The notes under the pieces: generated by a model
Database searches by the model: none
Told to the model about the DNA's origin: nothing
The model's input: only the letters and a program-made list of their open reading frames with translations
Assembly (NCBI GenBank): GCA_033032865.1
Contig: JAWHQI010000049.1
Span: forward strand, 4,588,001-4,652,000
Origin: Dactylorhiza incarnata
Lineage: Eukaryota > Streptophyta > Magnoliopsida > Asparagales > Orchidaceae
DNA: 64,000 nt
Reading direction: 5' to 3'
Position numbers and translations under genes: made by a program
Part shown: one piece after another, positions 32,726 to 41,263 of the stretch
Layout of the letters: every line of letters starts with the position of its first letter
How positions within the stretch are numbered: the stretch's first letter is position 1

Positions 32726-33852
32726 TGTTGGAGTTGCCATTGTGATCTAGAAGTGGTCAAACATGTAATCTCACTGCCAACGCGATATGAGTCTGCAGGG
32801 TCGCACATAAGAGCATGTGGAGAAGTTGGAAGATTGACTGTGTTGGTAAAGGTTACCAATCACCATATAGAATGGGGAAGTCCAGCAAATGTTGCTGTCT
32901 GAATTCGTCGGATATGATTCGTCGGAATTCGTCGGGTTTACACGGATTGGATTCGTCGGATTCGTCGGGATTCGTCGGGTCATTCCGTGGAAACTCGACG
33001 AACTGTGACAGAGATCCTTCACTCGACAAAGTGTTGTCGTCTGTCTGGATTCGTCGGATTCGTCGGGTCATTCCGTGGAAACTCGACGAACTGTGACAGA
33101 GATCCTTCACTCGACAAAGTGTTGTCGTCTGTCTGGATTCGTCGGATTCGTCGGGTCATTCCGTGGAAACTCGACGAACTGTGACAGAGATCCTTCACTC
33201 GACAAAGTGTTGTCGTCTGTCTGGATTCGTCGGATTCGTCGGGTCATTCCGTGGAAACTCGACGAATGATCTTCCGTGAAATTCCGACGAATTGTAACAG
33301 AAGCCCTTATTCTGATGTGTGGTCTGCGGATAGCGATTCTTCTAGAAGCTGTTTATCCTTTGGGTATAAATAGGACTTCGCTTTAGGGTTCATGAGAACT
33401 TACAAAAGAGAAAGGCCGACGGAAGTGTTCCGCTCTCGCCCGAACCCTAGACGGAAGGAGTTCCGTCGCTCGTTCGCCTCCGCCGACCTCCTCTCCGTCG
33501 ATTGTCGCCGGCATTGTTCTTCCTGAAGCGGATCTAGCAATTCGTGGAAGTGCAAGGTGCAGCCTTTCTTCCTTCCGAGTTGCGTGCGACGTGACTTGGC
33601 GTTCTCCCGGCTCGTGTGGACTTCTGTAGAGACGTAGACATAATTCTACGTGAGAACTCTTCTTGCCACCGACAGGAATCAACTCTTGGAGCATCTTGGT
33701 TGGATTTGATCCAACCCCATTGAGGTAATTTTTACCTAGTATTTTATTAACTTCTTGATACAACATTCATGGCCGATCCAAGCACTTTTGGGTTGTTTCT
33801 GTTTATTTCCGCTGCGCCTACATCTGATGTATGGTTCTAGAAAAACCCAACA
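32726..33852 (+). mobile_element. 3' LTR of the young copia element
   Basis: 1127 bp, the same length as the 5' LTR, with about three substitutions seen by eye. TATA is at about 33362-33369 and the 88-bp repeats are retained in equal number. It ends CCCAACA at 33852 and is followed by the duplication ACCGG. It could also drive transcription outward into the Athila-1 5' LTR. Confidence 0.95.
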
Positions 33853-33857
33853 ACCGG

Positions 33858-34101
33858 TGCATTTCCCACTCCTGGATTAGCCTGATTTTCATTAACATCC
33901 ATGGTGGCAGCAGCACGTAGACGCGCCCGCAGAGTATGCTCTATATCAGGATCAAATGCTGCAAATTCACCAAGATGTTGTCTATGCATGCGCACACAAC
34001 ACCAAAAAGAGAAATATCAAAAACAAAAATACCCTTAAACTAATTTCCCACGAAATACAAATTATACACGCTTGCAGTCCCCGACAACGGCGCCAAAAAC
34101 T
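33858..34101 (-). pseudogene. Athila-1 gag start, leader and tRNA-Asp primer-binding site
   Basis: On the minus strand the gag begins at the ATG at 33989 (a second, weaker candidate is at about 33901) and runs to the copia insertion at 33858. The leader is short. The primer-binding site at 34079-34095 (minus: TGGCGCCGTTGTCGGGG) matches the complement of a plant tRNA-Asp 3' end with one change. It lies six bases from the LTR end at 34102. Confidence 0.75.
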
Positions 34102-35572
34102 TGACGCGCTATTTCCACACCGATAATTAGCGGGCACGAAATGAGGTACGACGGCAGTGCACCGGTCGTTGTCAAGTAATAAAAGTAGGGAGTAGCTCCC
34201 CGAATATCATTCTCAAAGGACCGCAAGTTGGGTAGTACGATTTGCTTGTTAGGAGATTAATTATGAGGGTTTCTAAGTTTAACAAAAACAGGGGAGTTTT
34301 GATTGGTTTTATAGAACGAGAATGAGAAAACTAAACAAACTATGCGGGTCGCAATTACCGCGTCGCTAGGTGGATGGATTTAGTGCAGGCCGCGATGTCG
34401 TGCTTCGCTTAGCGGATGGACGGTGAGCAAATGGATGAGATGAGTCTAAATGCGAGAGCTGAGGGTCGAAGGCACTTCTTCGCTATCGCTTCCAACTTTT
34501 GCTAGAGCGAGTGCTAGAACATGTGGGTGTAAGTGGAGCGGGGGCGGAGCGCAATACAACACAGCATCAAGTAAAGAACAAGATCATAAACAAACTCCCA
34601 TTCATAGACAAACAGAGGTTCACTTAGTTCATTACAACAATGAAGAGTACATATCACAAAAAAGGAGAAGGGGTAGAAGGAACCACGAGATGAGAAGCCT
34701 CGCCGTGGATCTTGGTCGGAATGGGGGGTCGTCACGCCTCCTCCGAGCTCAGTCCTTGGTTGCTTCCGGGGTTTAGAGGTTGTCACTACCTCCAACCGTT
34801 GCCCGTCTTCTTCTCAGAGCTGGGTCACTTCTGCTTCGCCCAATGGAGATGTCCTCCTCATGGAATGCTGGTCGTAGATGGAGGAGAATGCTTTCGGGAT
34901 CCTAGATGTACCTTAGGATCAATGGATGAAGCCTTCCCAATGGGAGGAATGGAAGGGAGGACCTTGGAGAGGTGAAACGGCGGACTGGCGCGCAGAAATC
35001 GCGCCCACAAACAGTGCGGAATCCCTAATTTCGCGGAGCAGCGGTTTAAATAAGGAGCAGAATAAATACTGCGCATGGTCAGTGGCGCACGACCAATGGT
35101 CGTGCGCGAAGGAATCCCTATGATCGTGCGCAGTCAACCTGTAGCAAAGAAAAAGATGGAAAACAACGCACGGTCAGGGGCGCAGACCAGTGGTCGTACG
35201 CGAAGAAATGCCTGTGATCGTGCGCCGACGCTCTGTCTGGGACGGGAATTAATGCACGACCAATGGTCGTGCGCCTGATCGTGCGTGAAGGAATGCGCAC
35301 GATCAGAGGCTTTTTAGGCCAAAAATTGCCCCGCACTATCCCGAACGTGCACGAAAATACATATGACCCCGATCCGTGCACACCACCGGATCCATAACAC
35401 AGGTATACAGTAATATATAAGAAAAACATGCCACAAAAGGGGGAAGGATTGCACAAAAGGCGCAGATACGCCATGCTATCAACATAAGCATATATGAACA
35501 GCAATTGAAGTGCAATGATACTAAAACAAATCCAAATGAGGCCGGAAATCACTGTATAAACCAGACTCATCA
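34102..35572 (-). mobile_element. Athila-1 5' LTR
   Basis: 1471 bp, TGACGCGC to ACTCATCA on the plus strand. It contains the GCGCACGACCA array (about 35070-35305) and, just beyond, a TATTTAAA box on the minus strand. It lies next to the tRNA-Asp primer-binding site, which identifies it as the 5' LTR of the minus-strand element. It is similar to 20052-21543, with several substitutions and a few indels, so Athila-1 is clearly older than the copia element inside it. Confidence 0.88.
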
Positions 35573-35577
35573 GCTTT

Positions 35578-36339
35578 GCCTTGTAGTTGTTCAGGTTGGC
35601 CTTGTTTCCTGCATATGCTTTGAGTAGCCACTATCCAAATACCACTTTTCATTTATTTTTGGATAGCCGTGTACCTGCAATGGCAGAAAAATAAACTGAT
35701 CAGCATCATCTTCTGCTTCTGATTCTGATTTTTCTTCATCAGAATTGTTGGCTGAGGCATTGATTGCCATCATGCAGAAATTCTTCTCTTCTTCATCATC
35801 ATTGGAGCTGGATGAAGAAGCATATCCTGACTCATTGTCTGAGTCATAAATAGCCATTAAGCACTGGCCATTTTCTTTTGTTTCTTCTTCATCAGAAGAG
35901 CAGGATGAAGATTCTGATTCTGATTCTGTTTCACTCCAGGATTTTGCTACAAATCCTCTTCCCTTCTTTTTGTGATTGTGGGAGGAAGATTTCCTGGAGT
36001 TTCTCTTTTCTTCCTTTTCTTTTCTCTTTTCCTTTTTGTCCTTCTTGTTTTGATTTTCTGGACAATCAGGTGCAATGTGCCCTGGTTTCCTGCATCCAAA
36101 ACATATAATTTCATTTGCATGATTTTTGTCATACCTTGGCTTGTCATAGCTTCTGGATAACTTTTTCTTGATGTATTTCTTAGCCATCTTGTAAAATCTT
36201 TTGGCTATCAGACTCATGATCTCCTCATTATCTGGAGTTTTTCCATCTTCTTCTGCAGCCTTGAAGGCAATGTTCTTTTCCTTCTTTATTGCTGGAGATA
36301 AAGTAGACTGTTCTGCTTCTCTGGATTTGATGAGCTGCT
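35578..36339 (-). pseudogene. SIRE-M gag C-terminus and protease
   Basis: The frame contains an intact zinc knuckle CFGCRKPGHIAPDC, a Lys/Glu-rich basic linker, two Ser/Asp/Glu-rich acidic repeats (SSSCSSDEEET, SSSSNDDEEEK, each followed by a C.MAI block), and the protease motif WYLDSGYSKHM. A one-base deletion just after the DSG motif shifts the frame. The continuing protease-integrase sequence resumes beyond Athila-1 at 20051. On its other side Athila-2 (36340-45479) cuts the gag. Start codons within the LTR of Athila-2 are not real starts. Confidence 0.8.
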
Positions 36340-38032
36340 GATGGCGCAATTCTCGCACACCGCTATAGGAGGTAGCTCGACTCGGCACGAAACGGCAGTG
36401 TACCGATCGTTCAAGTAATATAAAACGAGGAGTAATCCCCGAGTATCGAATCTCGAAGGAACACAGAAAGGTGGAGTTAACTTTCAAGGAAGGACTTGAG
36501 ATCGAAGTCCTAAAGGTCGGATGGAATGTGGGAGAGTTGGTTTGGCTTTGGAAAATAAAAGAAAACAACTACAACTACTCCTATGCAATGTCACTATGCA
36601 ATGCTTCGCTTGGCGGGATGGAGACTAGGCAGGCCTTGAGTGCGCTGCGTCACAAGGGCGGATGGACGAGTAGGCAAGCGGAATCGAACTGTGCAGGCCT
36701 TGAGCGCACTGCTTCGTTAGTCGAATGGATTACATGGGCCGCTATGCCACGTTTCACTAGGCGGATGGACGAGAAGGCAAGCGGATGGAATGGTTCGCAC
36801 CGGCGGAGTCGAAATTGATTACACGGGCCGCTATGCCACGCTTCGCTAGGCGGATGGAAGAGTAGGCATACAGATGAGGGTCGCAAGCACCTCGTCGACA
36901 AGCACGCCACTAGCAATTGCTAGTGCGGCACACGAACGTGACGGCGGGATGGAGGATGGAATGGGGCGCACCTCAAGCAACTCAAACAGTAAAGTATTTC
37001 ACATAGACATGAAATGTATAGAAATGCAAATAAAGTTAAGTGCTACTTCATCATAATGTTAGCTCTAGCTACATATACATCAATAAGAGAAGAACAAGGC
37101 AAGAAATCGACCGAATCCGAAGGCTCGTTGTAGATTCACGGTTGGAATCGCCGGGTTGTCAATCCGCGTACAAGCTCGGTCCGCAACTACGTCCGGGGTA
37201 GAGAGAGCTGTCACTACTCTCCAATGAGCCCGTCTTCTTCGTCTCACGATCCGATAGAGGTTGCAAACTTCCCCTTGCTTGATGGTAATGGCGGCTAGGT
37301 CTTTCTTTGAAACTCTTGGATGAAGGAGGAGGCCGAGAGGAAGCTCCGGCTCAAGATTGGCGTAAAGAACAAGCCCGGAGCACCTCCAGATGGTGGGCGG
37401 CGATGGAGGGGCAAAATCGGGGCTCTGGAGCGAGAAAACGGCGGACTGGAATCCACTCCCGACCTAATTCGCGAGCAGGTCGATTTATAGGCGCTGGAAT
37501 AAACAGTGCGCACGATCGGTGGCGCACGACCAGTGTTCGTGCGCACTAGAATCCTGTGATCGTGCGCCTGCCTGGGCGGAGCCTGCAATGTAAGCAATTT
37601 ATAAAATATAATGTTCGCACGACCAGTGGCGCACGACCAGTGGTCGTGCGCATTATAGGAAGTGGTCGTGCGCACTGGTCGAAACAAAACTCATAAAATG
37701 GGGGTTGAGTGCGCACGATCAGCGGCGCACAACCAGTGGTCGTGCGCAATAGAACCAGTGATCGTGCGCAGTGTTCCTGCACAGAATTGTACCGGGAACT
37801 CCTGAACGACTCCTGTTCCTACAGAAATGCTAATCAGGCCACTGAAAGTGGCACTCAACAATACGATAAAGCTAACAAAAGAGAGTAAGCATAAAAACAC
37901 ATCAAATTAGGCCAAGAAGTGCACCTAGCATAGAGTGACAAATATGAGCTAAAACAAGGCTAAAGTGCAGTGGAATGACTAGATAAACGGCCCAGATGAG
38001 TCCATATATGTGTATATAATTGGGACTCATCA
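36340..38032 (-). mobile_element. Athila-2 3' LTR
   Basis: TGATGGCGCAA to GGACTCATCA on the plus strand. The palindrome array is at about 37500-37770, and the minus-strand TATA box (CCTATAAATCG) at about 37484-37494. Alternating blocks near 36600-36900 (GCTTCGCTAGGCGGATGGA, CTTGAGCGC.CTGC) repeat a short phrase at irregular spacing in the region between TATA and the LTR end. The same blocks occur in the solo LTR (8570-8800) and in the 5' LTR. Confidence 0.88.
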
Positions 38033-39758
38033 CACCCCCAGACTTAACTGTTTGCGCGTCCCGAGCAAACAAATTCTAAGCGAACGGGGAAAGAAAAGTA
38101 GATGGCTTACAATTACAATACAGAGTACCATGCGAAGTCGCATGCTCACGTGCATAAGAAAAATAGTAGAGAAGATTTCTGATTATAAAAACAGTTTATA
38201 TATTTCTAAAATAGTAAAAGCATATTACAACTACTCAAAATGGTGAACTACGGTGAATCATCCGGTCACGCATACTGAGAAAGTAAACCAAGCGCTGAGA
38301 TAAGCATTGCTCAAGATTGGGGTGCAGGACAAACTCCACCGAAATCCATCGGTGTCGGTGACCATAGGCTCGCCCGATCACATTCTCTCCACGACACTAG
38401 ATTGGTTCATAACGTGAGTCGGTAGGGCTTTAGGTTATAAATGAGGCTTGGGTTAAGGTAGGGTATACAAAGATAAACATGATGGCTTAAATCACCTAAA
38501 CCCAAATGAGCTAGCACAAAAAAAAACATCCACGCAGCAACAAAAAGTGCGGGCGCACCACACCCCCAGACTTGAACTTCAAAACATGGGTGTGTGCACC
38601 GCCTACTCCCAATACAAACTTACACAAAAAATATTTTCATTATAACTCTTTTTTTCACATTTTTTTTCTTTTCATTCATTTTTTTCAACTATTTTCAGCA
38701 CATTTACTCAATGTAGCACATCCACATTTCCCAAATCATCATCACCACATCAACGCCCCCAAAAGAAAACTATGAAAACAGCTAAAGCTCAACTTTGGGT
38801 ATGCGACTAGGATCGGCTTTTTGGCTTTGGTGAGAAAGGGGTGGAGCTGAATCAAGAGGAAGGGGTAGGCACAAAGGGCTAGCGAGGGAAGATATCAGGA
38901 ATGACACAAAAGCTCAACCGGGCCAAAATGATGGCCTACGTCATTCTCACGCACTAAAACTATCCTATGCCAATGCTCCAAGACTCGCTTGGGGCAAGTT
39001 CTAGCCACCGAGACAGATTCTCCTTTCTCCCGACTCAAGTAATACGAGTCTAGCAATCGTTTACACACATCCATATGCTACCGTTTGATTCCCACCGGAT
39101 TCACCATTTGAGTAGAGTAAACAACATTTACACTAATAGAAAAATATAAAACCATAAGTATAAAAAGAAGTCTAATCAACACAAACTTCTATGCAACCGA
39201 GCACTCGACTAGGAGCACTACTGGAGTCAACATTTTACCCGCTACATAGTCCTAAGCCAGCACCTAGACTTTCCCAAATATGCAGAAGAATTAAATTCAA
39301 CTCAGAACACGCATACAGATGAGTACACGCTCAAGTGGATGCTGCGGTTCGCAAAGAGAATGAACAACAATTTTCAATAAACTAAAATAAAAGTACTTCT
39401 AGCATGCTATGAAATAGTGCACGTGAGTGGGAACCCATAATTACTCTCCCCAGACTTAAACTAGACAATACACAAAATATATAGCTATGAAATTCAGAAA
39501 AGAGCTAGGGGAAGAGAGTACTCAATGCTCAGCAAGTGAGCATACCAGAAGACGCGTGTAAACCAAGACAAAGCTACAGCATCCCCATCAAAAAAAATAA
39601 ACCTGCAGGGGTGAGTTCCGCCAAACAAAAGAAAGTGGACAAACTAACAAGAAATGCAACTAACTAAACTGACAACATAAAAAAAAAGGCAAGAAAAGTT
39701 AAGATAACTACTGGGGTTAGTGTCCTCCCAACACGACTTATTCAGGTTTTGTACAGTT
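38033..39758 (-). other. Athila-2 3' non-coding region with three purine-tract copies
   Basis: No ORF is supported. AAGTCTGGGGGTG (minus strand) abuts the LTR at 38033-38045 and recurs at 38561-38573. AAGTCTGGGGAG occurs at 39445-39456. Surrounding sequence is shared with Athila-1 (21544-23370), including the spacing of about 1.4 kb between first and last copies. The conservation of non-coding sequence between elements with unlike coding content suggests cis-acting function. Confidence 0.65.
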
Positions 39759-41039
39759 CTAGCTTATAGGCCTATGGAAAAGAAAATACACAGGTAACTG
39801 TTCTAATATGCGCATCGGTAGCGGGTACCGATACGGAGACAGAGCAGTCACCCCTCTACCTAAATATAGATACCTGCTCCTCACAGGTAGAGGGTAGAGA
39901 ATGTAAGAAAAGGAGGAGGCCTGGTCCTCACTCATCTCACAAAAAAAATCCTTGCCGAGCAAGGTGTCATCTTCAGGGAGGCGGCAGGAGGAGAAGGCAA
40001 TGAATGAGGCTTCCTTTATGGAGGAGGGGTCAACCTCCTCACATATGAGGATACACTCATCATTGACTTGAGCATCATGCTCCAAGTCCTCCTGATGTAC
40101 CTGTGAAGACTCAACCTGCACAGGCTCAGATGAAGAAGGAGGGTCAGGAAATAAAAGAGAAGAATGACATAAATAATCAAAAATCGGGGGAGTGGTCCCG
40201 GTCTCACTCCCAGCAGGATCCAAGGGCAGATCACTGTCGGTATAATATGAGTCGTAACGAGGGGAACCTAGGAGCTCGGGGTCCTCGGTGGTGAGCTGGA
40301 TGTCCCCAGCCAAGAAGTAAGTAAATACCTCCTGCTCGGAAAGAGAATCCTCCTCATCCCACCACGGTGCGTCATCGTGTTCAAAGGTATCACACTCCCC
40401 ATCAGAGAGAATGAAATCCTCGTCCCACTTTGGCGCAACCTGAGGTGTCGAATAAACCACCCGCACGACATCATCAGCCGACTCACTAAAGATAGAAGTA
40501 GATGAATTCTGCAAGGAATGTGGAGGAACCAGACTGCTCTCATGATCAGAAAATAAATTAGCAGTCACCTCCGCGAAAATATCCACAGACGCATCCCCGC
40601 AGGAAGAACCAGAATCTGCACACCATACTGGTGCATCCATGAGTTCCCAATCCTGTCCCTGTTGACCATCGAATGAGTGCACATCGTCACTCAAGGGAAG
40701 CTCATAAAAGGGGATTGAGGGACCCATGAAAGAGCTGTACGCGGCGAGAGATTCCTCAGTAATCTCCAAGGGAAAAGATCGAGCATGATGTGCGATGTCA
40801 GTGTAGGGGCCAGGCAACACTCTGGTGGGCCTGTCCGCAGTAGTCTCCCGTAAACGGGGGGATGCTGCGTACACGTCCTCAGAGGGGGAAGTATCGCACA
40901 GACGAGGGCAATCCTTCACCATATGACCTAAACCTTGACATAGCAAGCACCTAATACGATGCTCATCGTTTAAAGCAGCACTGGCGTCGATGTATCGACG
41001 CAAAGTGTCATAGAGGCGACACTCGGCTTCAGAATACAT
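39759..41039 (-). CDS. Unknown acidic zinc-knuckle protein of Athila-2
   Basis: An open frame of 426 codons runs from the ATG at 41039. The open frame extends further upstream into hydrophobic sequence and the palindrome array, but residue 1 is best placed here because the polar protein starts with MYSEAECRLYDTLRRYIDAS. A CCHC knuckle CLLCQGLGHMVKDC lies at about residues 29-42. The remainder is strongly acidic and rich in Ser, Asp and Glu, with no recognised enzymatic motif. It takes the place of gag. It may be a gag derivative that binds RNA, or a captured sequence. I do not recognise the family. Confidence 0.5.
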   Translation of the reverse strand: MYSEAECRLYDTLRRYIDASAALNDEHRIRCLLCQGLGHMVKDCPRLCDTSPSEDVYAASPRLRETTADRPTRVLPGPYTDIAHHARSFPLEITEESLAAYSSFMGPSIPFYELPLSDDVHSFDGQQGQDWELMDAPVWCADSGSSCGDASVDIFAEVTANLFSDHESSLVPPHSLQNSSTSIFSESADDVVRVVYSTPQVAPKWDEDFILSDGECDTFEHDDAPWWDEEDSLSEQEVFTYFLAGDIQLTTEDPELLGSPRYDSYYTDSDLPLDPAGSETGTTPPIFDYLCHSSLLFPDPPSSSEPVQVESSQVHQEDLEHDAQVNDECILICEEVDPSSIKEASFIAFSSCRLPEDDTLLGKDFFCEMSEDQASSFSYILYPLPVRSRYLYLGRGVTALSPYRYPLPMRILEQLPVYFLFHRPIS

Positions 41040-41263
41040 CGTAGAAATATGTGGATAAAAAAAATAAACAATTCCTTGCAAAATAAAACTACACGCAACC
41101 AGAATTAAATGAACACCTACTATAGAAAAGCCAAAACTAGATAAAGGAGGTAATGAAATAGAAATATCAAATTTTAACACTAAAATAAACAAAAGAAATG
41201 GTATAACCAAAGGGAAAAGGGCTTCTATATTACAGCTCTCCCTCTCCAGAAAACTCACACGTC
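41040..41263 (-). other. Leader between the SINE-like array and the Athila-2 ORF
   Basis: About 220 bp, AT-rich compared with the GC-rich array to its right. Read on the minus strand it would be translated as a hydrophobic N-terminal extension if an upstream start in the array were used. Nothing else is seen. Confidence 0.4.

Larger units (their letters stand above)
25618..33852 (+). mobile_element. Complete, apparently young Ty1/copia element
   Basis: Its LTRs are both 1127 bp (25618-26744 and 32726-33852), TGTTGGAG..CCCAACA, flanked by the perfect duplication ACCGG (25613-25617, 33853-33857). The primer-binding site TGGTATCAGAGC (26746-26757, initiator tRNA-Met type), an uninterrupted gag-pol ORF and a purine tract (32713-32725) are all present. 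By eye the LTRs differ at only about three positions. It sits inside the gag of Athila-1, making it the innermost and youngest insertion here. The copia lineage was not assigned with confidence. Confidence 0.95.
20052..35572 (-). mobile_element. Athila-1: non-autonomous Athila-type gypsy element
   Basis: Its LTRs are 20052-21543 (3') and 34102-35572 (5'), both TGACGCGC..ACTCATCA on the plus strand. The target duplication GCTTT (20047-20051, 35573-35577) is perfect. The primer-binding site (34079-34095) matches the 3' end of plant tRNA-Asp, as in Athila elements. The purine tract AAGTCTGGGGGTG abuts the 3' LTR. The interior codes only for gag; no protease-RT-integrase polyprotein is present, so it would depend on a helper. 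A complete young copia element is inserted in the gag (25618-33852). Confidence 0.88.
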
